A DNA stretch of 33,593 nucleotides from Candidatus Nomurabacteria bacterium (GTDB taxonomy: Bacteria; Patescibacteriota; Minisyncoccia; Phycocordibacterales; UBA9973): positions 1 to 33,593 of the forward strand of contig DAIEQH010000003.1 of NCBI GenBank assembly GCA_027347985.1. Direction: 5' to 3'. The notes under the pieces are model-generated. The model was not told the DNA's origin. It saw only the letters and a list, made by a program, of their open reading frames with translations, and made no database searches. Shown in pieces: positions 16,378 through 24,328 of the stretch. The position numbers were made by a program, and so were the translations under genes. Each line of letters opens with the position of its first letter. Position 1 is the stretch's first letter.

Positions 16378-16998
16378 TTATTTTAGCATGTTTTTATTTT
16401 TTAATTTATTGTAGAGAAAGGAAACAATTGTTGGCAAGAATGAAATAAACACTATGCCCAATAATATTGGTAGTAAATATGTATCAATATTTGGAATCTG
16501 TTGCCCTAGAAAATATCCAAGTAAAGTAATACCCGTGGCCCAAATCAATCCACCGAGAATATTGTATGAGATGAAAGTTTTGTAATGCATTTTGCCGACG
16601 CCAGCGAGTATTGGTATAAAAGTACGTACGACAGGGATAAAACGTGCTAAGACGATAGCTTTTTTGCCATGCTCTCTATAAAAATCCTCAGCTTCAGCAA
16701 TGTGTTTTCTTTTAAAGAAAAAAGAATCATCGTGCGAAAATATTTTTGGTCCAACTTTAAAACCAAATAAATATCCGATTTGGTCGCCCAAAACGGCGGC
16801 GAAAGTAACGACTAAAACCAGTAAAGCAATATTGAAATAACCTTGAGAAGCAAGCAACCCTGCAGAAAAGAGGAGAGTATCTCCCGGAAGAAAAAAACCA
16901 AAGAATAAGCCAGATTCAGCAAATATAATAAAGAAAATGCCGAAATAACCTATTGCTCTAATCAATATTGGTAAATCAATATTTAATATAGATTCCAT
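16378..16998 (-). CDS. DedA/VTT-domain integral membrane protein
   Basis: DedA proteins are membrane transporters or flippases linked to lipid carrier recycling and envelope homeostasis. The 206-aa sequence has the family hallmarks: ESGLFFGFFLPGDTLLF, GDQIGYLFGFKVG, and the signature FYREHGKKAIVLARFIPVVRTFIPILAGVG, with several hydrophobic segments. The ATG follows directly on GGG at the end of intergenic repeat copy A, so that repeat supplies its entire 5' flank. No Shine-Dalgarno at normal spacing. Activity on a particular lipid cannot be inferred. Confidence 0.93.
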   Translation of the reverse strand: MESILNIDLPILIRAIGYFGIFFIIFAESGLFFGFFLPGDTLLFSAGLLASQGYFNIALLVLVVTFAAVLGDQIGYLFGFKVGPKIFSHDDSFFFKRKHIAEAEDFYREHGKKAIVLARFIPVVRTFIPILAGVGKMHYKTFISYNILGGLIWATGITLLGYFLGQQIPNIDTYLLPILLGIVFISFLPTIVSFLYNKLKNKNMLK

Positions 16999-17060
16999 CC
17001 CATTAGAAATTTTTAATTAATAATTTTTGTCTCGTTTGCGAAATTTCTAACGGGACAAGT
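16999..17060 (-). repeat. Intergenic promoter-like repeat, copy A (upstream of dedA)
   Basis: Read on the minus strand, it starts ACTTGTCCCGTTAGAAATTT and ends AAATTTCTAATGGG, immediately followed by the dedA ATG. The arms pair over about 14 bp with one G-T/G-U. The loop is shortest of the four copies and lacks TATAAT, but keeps TTATTAATT. It begins 3 nt after the stop codon of the DsbA-like gene. Confidence 0.85.
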
Positions 17061-17063
17061 AAT

Positions 17064-17822
17064 TTATTTTAATGCAGCGTCAATTTTTGGCTTTACACTA
17101 GAAAGTGGCTCTGCTCCATCAATAGTACTGACAACTTTTCCATCTTTCAAAATATATCCTTTTGGTGTGCCTGTCACTCCTGCTCCAGTGCCTTCAGTTT
17201 TAGAATCAGCAATAGCTTTTTCGTATTTATTGCTATCTAAGCATTGGTCAAAAGTTGTAGAATCTAAACCGAGATTTTTAGCAAAAGATTTTAAGTTTGG
17301 ATCAGAAAAAGCTCCTTGGTTTTCTCCATTTTGGTGTGAGTAAAGATAATCGTGGAATTCCCAAAACTTACCTTGATCTCCAGCGCATCTTGCTGCCTCA
17401 GCAGACCTGATTGATTCTGGTCCCAAAAATGCCCAATCACGATAGACAAATAAAACTTTTCCGTCCTTTACATAATTCATAACTTCAGGCAAAAATGGAG
17501 TCCAATTTGGGTCGTTCTTTTTCAGATATTGTATTACAGCTGAATCAGCTTTTAAAGAGCCGAAGATTGCTCCACAGAAAGGACATTGAAAATCTTCGTA
17601 TAAAATAATTGTAACTTTTGCTTTTGGATTTCCGAGCGCCATGTCTTCTTTTGTTACGGGAGCTGGTGTTCCTGTCACAGCTACATTGCCATTTGCTGGC
17701 ACATTTGTAGAAGGCGGTGTACTTCCTTTTAATAAAATTGCTCCGGCTATTAAAACTCCAGCGACGACGATAGCCATAGGGATTGAAAAATTGTTTGGTT
17801 TTGTGTTTACTTCTATTTCCAT
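17064..17822 (-). CDS. Membrane-anchored DsbA-like thiol-disulfide oxidoreductase
   Basis: This is a 252-aa protein with an N-terminal membrane anchor (about residues 14-31, PMAIVVAGVLIAGAILL), a Pro/Thr/Asn-rich linker (about 32-58), then a DsbA/thioredoxin_4 fold: VTIILYEDFQCPFCGAIF with active site C80-P-F-C83, and VTGTPKGYIL with the cis-proline loop. The catalytic domain should face outside and oxidise or isomerise disulfides in exported proteins. The four-cysteine pilin in this window is a plausible client (inference). Two further cysteines (ARCAGDQG and FDQCLDS) could form a structural pair. It precedes dedA on the same strand, separated by repeat copy A. Confidence 0.92.
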   Translation of the reverse strand: MEIEVNTKPNNFSIPMAIVVAGVLIAGAILLKGSTPPSTNVPANGNVAVTGTPAPVTKEDMALGNPKAKVTIILYEDFQCPFCGAIFGSLKADSAVIQYLKKNDPNWTPFLPEVMNYVKDGKVLFVYRDWAFLGPESIRSAEAARCAGDQGKFWEFHDYLYSHQNGENQGAFSDPNLKSFAKNLGLDSTTFDQCLDSNKYEKAIADSKTEGTGAGVTGTPKGYILKDGKVVSTIDGAEPLSSVKPKIDAALK

Positions 17823-17897
17823 AAAAATTTATTGTATAAGTTTGTAATGCTTAAGTATAACCTGTAGTGAAATTTTTAGCAAAAATTCTGCTATAAA

Positions 17898-17930
17898 AAT
17901 GTTAAAAGCCAAGCCTTTAACATTTTTTAA
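17898..17930. other. Inverted repeat between divergent genes
   Basis: ATGTTAAA-AG ... CTTTAACAT (about 17899-17923) forms a hairpin flanked by T-runs on both strands, within the divergent gap between the dsbA-like gene and the 17962 gene. It has the look of a terminator but no gene ends here, so an attenuator or operator is more likely. Function unknown. Confidence 0.35.
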
Positions 17931-17954
17931 AGTTCGATTTTGTTGTGCTATAAT
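17926..17954 (+). promoter_or_regulatory. Promoter of the conserved hypothetical / HAD pair
   Basis: TTTAAA (17926-17931), 17-bp spacer, then TATAAT (17949-17954) with an upstream TGC (extended -10, TGTGCTATAAT). The ATG at 17962 follows 7 nt later, so transcripts would be nearly leaderless. The same TGTGCTATAAT string occurs before pilM. Confidence 0.6.
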
Positions 17955-17961
17955 AGCCCTT

Positions 17962-18459
17962 ATGACACCTTTCGAGAAAATAAAGCAAAAAATATGGGAT
18001 TTTATATATAGCTTCTTTCTGCCTGTTCGCACCTTCCTTTTAAAATTAGGCATTATTTGGCATAAAAAGGGAAGACAAAAATACCATATCGGCTGGCTTG
18101 CTCCTCATAAAACCCTAGAAGGTCTTAAAAAACATCTTTTTGACAAGTGGGGATTTGGCAATCACTTTATCGCTTGGATAGATGAAGACCAAGTGCTTTC
18201 TTGGAGGAAACTAACAGATTTTGAAGACCAGTATCATTTACGAGTTTACAAAGATGGAGAAATTTGTGGACATTTTGAATACACTCCCGAAGCACACCCT
18301 CTTGAACATTTGGAAGAGAAGGGAGAAATAAATAAAAAAGGAGACTTCTTAAAATTCTTGGGAGACTTTGTAGTTCAAAAGAAACATATTTCACATCTCA
18401 AAATGGACCCAAATGCTTTTGATCCGAAGTCAGAAATTACGATAGAAAAAGAAAAATAA
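17962..18459 (+). CDS. Conserved hypothetical protein
   Basis: The protein is 165 aa, function not recognised. A short amphipathic/hydrophobic N-terminus (KIWDFIYSFFLPVRTFLLKLGIIW) may touch the membrane. The soluble part has a distinctive set of aromatic and histidine residues (YHIGWLAPHKTLEGLKKHL, WGFGNHFIAWIDEDQVLSWRKL, QYHLRVYKDGEICGHFEYTPEAHP), typical of a conserved small domain. The track ORF begins at 17899, but the -10 box lies inside that extension, so the ATG at 17962 (MTPFEK) is the real start. The gene ends 1 nt before the HAD gene, so they share a transcript. Confidence 0.8.
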   Translation: MTPFEKIKQKIWDFIYSFFLPVRTFLLKLGIIWHKKGRQKYHIGWLAPHKTLEGLKKHLFDKWGFGNHFIAWIDEDQVLSWRKLTDFEDQYHLRVYKDGEICGHFEYTPEAHPLEHLEEKGEINKKGDFLKFLGDFVVQKKHISHLKMDPNAFDPKSEITIEKEK

Positions 18460-18460
18460 A

Positions 18461-19483
18461 ATGAACGATTTTTTTGAAAATTTTAATCAAACTCATGGAC
18501 TGGAAAAAAAATTTATATCTGTTCAATCAGAATTAGAAGATGTAAATGGTAATAAAAAAGATATAAAGATTGAACTTATGGAAGACGGTAATCCGCGAGC
18601 CGTAGCTTTTTTTGATATAGATGGTACACTGGCGCACCTTGATAGTATTCATGGCAAAGCTATTGCAAAACTTTTTCCTGAAGAGAAGCCAAAAGAGCTG
18701 GAGAAAACATATTATGGAGGTTTTAAATTAGGAAATTCTTTTCGGGAATTTGATAGAATGCGAGGAATTTATATTGATAAAAATCATCCGGAATGGAGAG
18801 ACCCAGAAATTTATTTAAAAGAACGCTTTGCTAAACATAGTAAAGAAATAGATGAACCGGGGAACGAGGCACATGAAATAGCAGCAGAGATTTTAAAAGC
18901 TTATGGAGAGATGGCAGGGAATGTCGCTGATGAAATTTATAAAGAGAATAGAGAGGAATTTAAGCAATCGAATATTGAACCGATTTTTCATTTAGCTAAA
19001 ATATATCAGAAGCTCGGCATACCAATGGTCGGCTTTACCGCTAATGCAAAAATATTTGTAGATAAACTAGCGAAATACTTAGGACTTTCAGATTTATTTA
19101 TAGATATTGCGACAGATGAAACAATGTCTGGAGGAGGAAAAGAAAATGCAATTCATTATTTAATAAATGAATTAGAAGAGAAAGGAATCAAAGTCCCTAA
19201 GGACAGATTAATATTTGTAGGTGATTCTATACGAGGAGATATAGGTAGTAGTATCACTGCACGATTAAAAGACAAAGAAATCCATGGGCAAGGAGTTTTG
19301 GTCTTGAAAGATAAAGACGCTCTCATTCAAATCAAAAAACAGATTAATGAAGACTCGGATTTAAAATCTATAGTTGACTCTATTGATATACATGGATTGG
19401 TAGTAAGCGATGTTCCGTTGGACGAAAAGGGCAACCCAATGTTGCTTTCTCGCTTTAGAAATAAATTTTTAGAGAAACTATAA
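18461..19483 (+). CDS. HAD-superfamily hydrolase
   Basis: This is a phosphatase-like enzyme of the haloacid dehalogenase superfamily with all main motifs: motif I AFFDIDGTLAHLD (nucleophile and acid-base Asp), motif II GFTAN, and motif IV FVGDSIRGDIGSS with metal-binding aspartates, with a helical cap in between. The 340-aa length exceeds a minimal HAD; about 45 N-terminal and 60 C-terminal residues are extra. Substrate unknown. Paired with the preceding hypothetical gene (1-nt gap) and followed by a bidirectional hairpin. Confidence 0.85.
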   Translation: MNDFFENFNQTHGLEKKFISVQSELEDVNGNKKDIKIELMEDGNPRAVAFFDIDGTLAHLDSIHGKAIAKLFPEEKPKELEKTYYGGFKLGNSFREFDRMRGIYIDKNHPEWRDPEIYLKERFAKHSKEIDEPGNEAHEIAAEILKAYGEMAGNVADEIYKENREEFKQSNIEPIFHLAKIYQKLGIPMVGFTANAKIFVDKLAKYLGLSDLFIDIATDETMSGGGKENAIHYLINELEEKGIKVPKDRLIFVGDSIRGDIGSSITARLKDKEIHGQGVLVLKDKDALIQIKKQINEDSDLKSIVDSIDIHGLVVSDVPLDEKGNPMLLSRFRNKFLEKL

Positions 19484-19484
19484 T

Positions 19485-19530
19485 CTGTCAAACATCTCTG
19501 TCAAACACCCGATGTTTGACATTTGACAGG
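19485..19530. terminator. Bidirectional terminator-like hairpin
   Basis: TGTCAAACATC (19486-19496) pairs perfectly with GATGTTTGACA (19511-19521). A second CTGTCAAA (19498-19505) can pair with TTTGACAG (19522-19529). It sits between convergent genes and overlaps the region just past both stops. There is no strong U-tract, so termination is inferred from position and structure. Confidence 0.6.
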
Positions 19531-19531
19531 C

Positions 19532-20725
19532 TTATTTCATTTTAGACTCTGGCATTGCGTAATCCCAAAGTTTGCCCGCAACATTGTTTGACTTTCCAAA
19601 AAGAGGGTAGTGATGCAGATCTATGAAAGGTAAACTATTGCATTCAATTATTCCGCAATGTTGCTCGGTATACCATGGTTCTTCTATTTTTTCTATAATG
19701 AGGTCAACACCGACGAGTGGGTCTTTCAAATATGCTCCCAATTTTTCTAACATTTTTACATTTTCCGGATGGATTATTTCTGTCACTTCTGTCGTCGTGC
19801 CACCTATACCACGGCTAGTTTTTTGAGAAAAAGTAATGACTTTGCCGACGGCTGGGATATCTTCCATTTTTATTCCTTCACGTTTCAACTCAACTTCTGC
19901 ATCTGGGTCAATAACTATTTTGTGGAAGATTGGCCCTTTTCTTTCAGGTCTATCATTTTCTTTATCCATCAATTCTTTTAGAGTGTGAATTCCATCTCCT
20001 GTCACTTCTGGCTGGTCTCTTCTTACCACGCCGACTAATTTACCATTTACTAAAGTTGCTCTAAAAAGATAGCCTCGTAGTTCTTCTTCTATCACCACGA
20101 GTGGGGAAAGTTTTTTTGCTTTTTTAAATCCATAAATTAATTTTTCAGGAGTATCGATATGTATAAGAGTATGACGAGAACGCGAACCTAAATTTGGTTT
20201 AGTAATGACTGGTTTAGTTATTTCATTAAATATTTTTAATGCTTTTCTTTTTGTAAAAGCTGTTCCGCCTCTTGCTACTGGCAAACCTTCTTTTAAAAAT
20301 TTCTTTTTCATTATCCCTTTGTTGTCCATCCAATTTATGGCATCTCCGCTTTCAGTATCATTGTCTCCACGAGGTAGTCCATCAAAATTTATTACTTTAC
20401 CTTTGTATTCTGCGATGAAAGAATCTTTTATAGGACCCATATGAAATTCCTTCATTTTTATTCCACGTCTTATAGCTTCATCCCAAAAACATTTTGTACG
20501 CAAAGAATCCTGACTATCTGGCCTTTCTGAAAAATGAGCAAACCCTAAAAAGACCATTGTTTTTAAAAAGGGGATAGAAGCTTTACTTGATATAGCCTCA
20601 GCGGTGCTTTTAAAAAGCATTTCCATAATATTAAAAAAAGGTTGACCAATGTAGCTCATTACGACAGACATATAAGCTATAGCATGACTCTCTTGCGCTG
20701 GTTCGCAATCTTTACAATATTTCAT
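19532..20725 (-). CDS. ATP-grasp ligase related to the cyanophycin synthetase / glutamate-cysteine-ligase type
   Basis: This is a 397-aa ATP-grasp enzyme, which would join a carboxylate to an amine through an acyl-phosphate. Motifs: KPVITKPNLGSRSRHTLIHI (ATP-binding lysine strand and small loop), PLVVIEEELRGYLFRATLVNGKLVGVVRRDQPEVTGDGIHTLKELMDKEN (very like the ATP-grasp part of cyanophycin synthetase), and LVGVDLIIEKIE...CGIIECNSLPFIDLHHYP (metal-binding Glu/Asn near the end). The N-terminus has CxxC (YCKDCEP). No Mur-ligase domain follows, so it is not a full cyanophycin synthetase. It is the last gene of the proB-proC-proA unit (8-nt gap after proA), hinting at a glutamate- or proline-derived substrate. 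Exact substrate unknown. Confidence 0.78.
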   Translation of the reverse strand: MKYCKDCEPAQESHAIAYMSVVMSYIGQPFFNIMEMLFKSTAEAISSKASIPFLKTMVFLGFAHFSERPDSQDSLRTKCFWDEAIRRGIKMKEFHMGPIKDSFIAEYKGKVINFDGLPRGDNDTESGDAINWMDNKGIMKKKFLKEGLPVARGGTAFTKRKALKIFNEITKPVITKPNLGSRSRHTLIHIDTPEKLIYGFKKAKKLSPLVVIEEELRGYLFRATLVNGKLVGVVRRDQPEVTGDGIHTLKELMDKENDRPERKGPIFHKIVIDPDAEVELKREGIKMEDIPAVGKVITFSQKTSRGIGGTTTEVTEIIHPENVKMLEKLGAYLKDPLVGVDLIIEKIEEPWYTEQHCGIIECNSLPFIDLHHYPLFGKSNNVAGKLWDYAMPESKMK

Positions 20726-20733
20726 ATCTCATA

Positions 20734-21990
20734 TTATACACGAACATTATATTTCCCGGAAACTATCCATTTATAAGTCGTCATTTCTTTTGGCCCCATT
20801 GGACCACGAGCGTGGATTTTTTGAGTAGAGATTCCTATTTCAGAGCCAAGACCGAAAACAGCACCATCTGAAAACCTAGTAGAAGCATTTACATAAACAA
20901 CAGCAGCGTCTATCTCTTGCAAAAACTTTTCAGCATTCTTTTTATTTTCTGTCAGTATTGCTTCTGAATGTTTTGATGAATATTTGTTAATAAATTTTAT
21001 CGCCTCGTCAGTATTTGAAACTATTTTGATAGACATTTTTTGACTTAAGAATTCTCGTCCAAAATCTGTTGCTTTTGCAATTTTTAAAAGATTTTTTTGA
21101 TAAACATTTTCTAAAATTTTATAACTTTCGGTATCTGCAAATAGTTCAACATTTTTCTTTATAAGAAGTTTAGCTACTTTTGGCAAAAATTCTTTCGCAA
21201 TATTTTTGTTTACTAGAAGCGTATCTAACGCATTACATACACTTGGACGTTGTGTTTTTGCATTGAAAATAATTTCAGCAGATTTTTCCAACGATGCACT
21301 TTCGTCTACATACGTATGACAAACTCCAGCGCCAGTTTCTATGACAGGCACCGTAGCGTTTTTCCTGACGAAATCTATAAGGCTCTTACCTCCACGTGGG
21401 ATAATGATATCTACTAAACCATTAGCAGAGATTATATCTAAAACAGCGTCTTTTATTTTTGGGTCGATAAATTGGACTATTTCAGAGTTAATATTACTTT
21501 TTACTAAAGCATTTTTTATAAGTTTATGAAGGATGATATAACTCTCTCTTGCCTCCTTACCACCTTTTAATATGATTCCATTAGCAGACTTTAAACATAT
21601 AGCAGCGACATCTGTCGTTACATTTGGACGTGATTCATATATAACACCAATGACACCGATAGGGACTCTTTTTTTACATATTTTTAAACCAGATAGTTCT
21701 TTACAGTCAAAAATTTCTCCTATAGGGTCTTTCATTTTTATTAAGTTCTCGATTTCTTTTGCCATTCCTTCTATACGTTTCTCATTTAATAGAAGACGAT
21801 CATACATTTCATTATTTTTTGAGAGTTTTTTTAAATCTTTTGTATTAGCTGTAATAATTAGTTTTTTATTTTTGAGTAATTCTGCACTTAGATTTTTTAG
21901 GATTAAAATTCTTTTAGTATGTGGTAAAAGGCCGAATGATTCTGAAGCGACCCTTACATTATTTAGTTGTTTTAGTATTTTTTTATTCAT
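20734..21990 (-). CDS. proA: Gamma-glutamyl phosphate reductase (glutamate-5-semialdehyde dehydrogenase)
   Basis: This is the second step of proline synthesis: NADPH-dependent reduction of glutamyl-5-phosphate. At 418 aa it has the normal family length. Family segments include KKRVPIGVIGVIYESRPNVTTDVAAICLKSANGIILKGGKEA, IIPRGGKSLIDFV, the catalytic cysteine in QRPSVCNALDTLLV, and the C-terminal ARGPMGPKEMTTYKWIVSG. It lies 11 nt after proC and 8 nt before the ATP-grasp gene on the same strand. Confidence 0.97.
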   Translation of the reverse strand: MNKKILKQLNNVRVASESFGLLPHTKRILILKNLSAELLKNKKLIITANTKDLKKLSKNNEMYDRLLLNEKRIEGMAKEIENLIKMKDPIGEIFDCKELSGLKICKKRVPIGVIGVIYESRPNVTTDVAAICLKSANGIILKGGKEARESYIILHKLIKNALVKSNINSEIVQFIDPKIKDAVLDIISANGLVDIIIPRGGKSLIDFVRKNATVPVIETGAGVCHTYVDESASLEKSAEIIFNAKTQRPSVCNALDTLLVNKNIAKEFLPKVAKLLIKKNVELFADTESYKILENVYQKNLLKIAKATDFGREFLSQKMSIKIVSNTDEAIKFINKYSSKHSEAILTENKKNAEKFLQEIDAAVVYVNASTRFSDGAVFGLGSEIGISTQKIHARGPMGPKEMTTYKWIVSGKYNVRV

Positions 21991-22001
21991 TATTATGTTT
22001 T

Positions 22002-22745
22002 TTATTTACTTAATTCTTTAGCTCTTTTATATGCAGAATTCACCGCTTCTAATATAGTTTTATCAAAATTCTTCTTTTTGAAAACTTTTAAGGCTGCTTC
22101 CGTTGTTCCGCCTTTTGAAGTTATTTTATTTATAAGCATAGAATAATCAGATTCTTTACTGAGTAGGGCAGAAGCCAAAAAAGTTTTTTCTACTAAAATT
22201 TTACTTTCTTTTAGAGTTAGTCCGAGATTTTTTGATGCCTTAAATAAATAATCTGCCAGAAGAATAAAATAAGCAGGACCACTTCCAGATATGGCTGTAA
22301 CTTTATTTATTACATCTTCGTCTTTTACTTCGAAGTTTTCTGTTATTTTATTTATGAAACCTTTTACTTTTTTAGTTTCAAGTGAAGATAAACCTTCTTT
22401 TTTCCAAGCGGCGATACCAAGGCCCATAGAAAGTCCTAGGTTGGGCATCATCCTGACTATTTTTTTATGACCAGAAAGACTGAAAAGTTTTTTAATAGGG
22501 AAACCAGCCATAATTGAGAGCAATATTGTTTTTTTATTAATTCCATATTTTTTAAGTTCTGATATGGCATTAATTGCATCTTGAGGTTTTACAGCCAAAA
22601 TTATGAAATCAGATTTTTTAATACCGCTTAAATCCTTTTTATCTATATCAACAGTAAAAATCTTGATTGAAGAATCTTTTGAAAGAGTTTTTGCTATTGC
22701 TTTACCCATTGTGCCGTAGCCTATAATTGTTACGTTTATTTTCAT
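22002..22745 (-). CDS. proC: Pyrroline-5-carboxylate reductase
   Basis: This is the last step of proline synthesis: NAD(P)H reduction of pyrroline-5-carboxylate. The 247-aa protein has the Rossmann start TIIGYGTMGKAIAKTL, VKPQD, RMMPNLG, the signature VTAISGSGPAYFILLADYL, and ITSKGGTTEAAL near the C-terminus. It is slightly shorter than typical (~270 aa). Its ATG directly follows the 3' arm of repeat copy B, which also carries a TATAAT box, so proC-proA-ATP-grasp can have its own promoter in addition to read-through from proB. Confidence 0.96.
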   Translation of the reverse strand: MKINVTIIGYGTMGKAIAKTLSKDSSIKIFTVDIDKKDLSGIKKSDFIILAVKPQDAINAISELKKYGINKKTILLSIMAGFPIKKLFSLSGHKKIVRMMPNLGLSMGLGIAAWKKEGLSSLETKKVKGFINKITENFEVKDEDVINKVTAISGSGPAYFILLADYLFKASKNLGLTLKESKILVEKTFLASALLSKESDYSMLINKITSKGGTTEAALKVFKKKNFDKTILEAVNSAYKRAKELSK

Positions 22746-22814
22746 CCCATTAGAAATTTTAATTAATAAACTTCATCATTATAACATGTCCGTTAAATTT
22801 CTAACGGGACAAGT
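22746..22814 (-). repeat. Intergenic promoter-like repeat, copy B (between proB and proC)
   Basis: Minus strand: ACTTGTCCCGTTAGAAATTT at the 5' end, ATGTTATAATGATG in the middle (TATAAT), TTATTAATT, then AAATTTCTAATGGG and the proC ATG. It fills the entire gap, starting directly at the proB stop codon. Confidence 0.88.
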
Positions 22815-23567
22815 TTATTTTTTAGCTGTGAATATTGTGCCAGAAAAATTTTTCCCCAAAGCTTTAATAAGTATATCTTTTTCTTTTCCATTACCTACTA
22901 ATGTTTCTACTCCATGGCCTGTCGCATATTTAGCTGCCTCTACTTTTGAAATCATTCCCCCTAACCCTAAGTCAGACTTATTAGGGGAGCAAAGCTTTTT
23001 GATTTTTGAATCGATAGTAGTTACTTTCTTTATAAGAAGCGCATTTTTGTTGTGGTCTGGATTACAAGTGAAGAGACCATCTTGATTGGTTAATATGATT
23101 AATTTATTTGCCTTGAGCCCGGCTGCTATTTTTGCTCCTAGGTTGTCGTTGTCTCCTATTGTCAAATCTTCGGTCTTCATCACATCATTCTCATTTATAA
23201 TAGGTAAGATTTTATGAGAAAGCATAGCTTCAATATTATGGACGAAATTTTTAAAACGTTCATGGTTTGTCAAATCATCGCTCAAAATTAAAATTTGTCC
23301 GATTGAAATGTTATGTTTTTGTGCTTCGCGATAATAATCGTGTATTAAGATTGGCTGTCCTATAGCAGCAGCGATTTTTTTTCTATGTGGATTGGTGAAG
23401 GGGACACTTGGAAGTCCTGCTCCGACAGCGCCTGAAGATACGAGTACGACTTCTATCTGTCGTTTTAATAAAACAGATATTTCCTTAACAAGCTTACTTA
23501 TTTTCTTTTGATCAAGGCCATTTTTGCCCGCAATGACTTGAGTTCCAACCTTTATAACTATTCTCAT
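22815..23567 (-). CDS. proB: Glutamate 5-kinase, catalytic domain only
   Basis: This is the first, normally proline-inhibited step of proline synthesis. The 250-aa amino-acid-kinase fold starts IVIKVGTQVIAG and includes VLVSSGAVGAGL, AIGQPILIHDYY, INENDVM and IGDNDNLGAKIAAGLKANKLIILTNQDGLFT, and GLGGMISKVEAAKYA. It stops where the C-terminal PUA domain of E. coli-type ProB would begin, as in many short bacterial forms. First gene of the proline unit. Confidence 0.96.
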   Translation of the reverse strand: MRIVIKVGTQVIAGKNGLDQKKISKLVKEISVLLKRQIEVVLVSSGAVGAGLPSVPFTNPHRKKIAAAIGQPILIHDYYREAQKHNISIGQILILSDDLTNHERFKNFVHNIEAMLSHKILPIINENDVMKTEDLTIGDNDNLGAKIAAGLKANKLIILTNQDGLFTCNPDHNKNALLIKKVTTIDSKIKKLCSPNKSDLGLGGMISKVEAAKYATGHGVETLVGNGKEKDILIKALGKNFSGTIFTAKK

Positions 23568-23603
23568 CTTTCAATCTTATATTACTTTGGGGAGATTGTA
23601 ATG

Positions 23604-23632
23604 TTGACAAGAATAATATTGCGTGATACTAT
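23604..23632 (+). promoter_or_regulatory. Promoter of the YdjM-like gene
   Basis: Consensus TTGACA (23604-23609), exact 17-bp spacer, TACTAT (23627-23632) preceded by TGA (extended -10). It reads into the gene starting at 23685. Confidence 0.6.
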
Positions 23633-23684
23633 TTATATAGACGAAATAATAAAGCACATTTAAAAATTTATTGTGGAGAAAAAA

Positions 23685-24196
23685 ATGTTAACAGACTTAG
23701 TAGTTGGAACGATAGGTTCTATCATAGGCCTAAAATTAGGCTTTGGTTGGAATTCTATTATAATTTTTCTTGCTGCTATCGCCATAGATGGAGATATTGT
23801 AATAAATGAGTTATATAGAATATTTATTAAGAAAGAAAAAAGTTTGGTATTAAAAACTTTCTTGATGAAAATTCTTACACTCATAAGTTCATACTTCATT
23901 TGCCACTTTTGACGACACCTATAGTTTTTATTGTCGGGTTGCTATATAGTGGGTCCTCTTTGTTTGCTCTACTAGTATCTTTTGTTCTTTTGTTCCATTT
24001 TATACACGATACTTTGGATGATAATTTTGATGGAGTAAGTTGGCTCTATCCGTTCAAAAAAGATGTGTATAAAATAAAGCACAGACATTTAGAAAAAAAG
24101 AGCAGAGAAGAATTAAAAGAAGAGGCAAAAAAATTAGCAGAAAGGCCTAGGAGTTCAAAAAAGATTTTTAAGGATAATACTTTCTACACATTTTAA
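23685..24196 (+). pseudogene. YdjM/DUF457-like membrane protein split by a frameshift
   Basis: Two overlapping ORFs encode one protein. The first starts at ATG 23685 (MLTDLVVGTIGSIIG), 6 nt after GGAG; the GTG at 23673 in the track is less likely. After KTFL the reading must drop back one base (TTG then GAT, near 23862-23865) to continue DENSYTHKFILHLPLLTTPIVF into the second ORF, which ends at 24196. The joined product has hydrophobic segments and the family-like histidine/aspartate motifs YTHKFILHLPL, FHFIHDTLDDNFDGVSWLYPF and a charged C-terminus. Family members are membrane-bound putative metal-dependent hydrolases of unclear role. The shift may be a mutation, a sequencing error or programmed; the track's ATG at 23900 is only an internal codon of the joined frame. 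Confidence 0.75.
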
Positions 24197-24199
24197 AAG

Positions 24200-24230
24200 A
24201 GCCCAGTAAAATTAATTTTACTGGGCTTTC
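24200..24230 (+). terminator. Rho-independent terminator
   Basis: A 28-nt perfect palindrome (24200-24227, arms AGCCCAGTAAAATT / AATTTTACTGGGCT) lies 3 nt after the stop of the YdjM-like gene and is followed by TTCTGCTTTTT. Confidence 0.85.
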
Positions 24231-24244
24231 TGCTTTTTGGGAGA

Positions 24245-24299
24245 TTGACAGGGCCAGGGGATAGTAGTACTACTATAGATAGTTGATAGATATTTGACA
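24245..24299 (+). promoter_or_regulatory. Palindrome and possible promoter upstream of the 24329 gene
   Basis: ATAGTAGTACTACTAT (24261-24276) is a perfect 16-bp palindrome and a candidate operator. TTGACA occurs before it (24245-24250) and after it (24294-24299), but neither has a clear -10 at 16-18 bp, so promoter assignment is weak. Confidence 0.35.
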
Positions 24300-24328
24300 A
24301 AAAAAGAAAATAAATAAAAGGTGACAAA

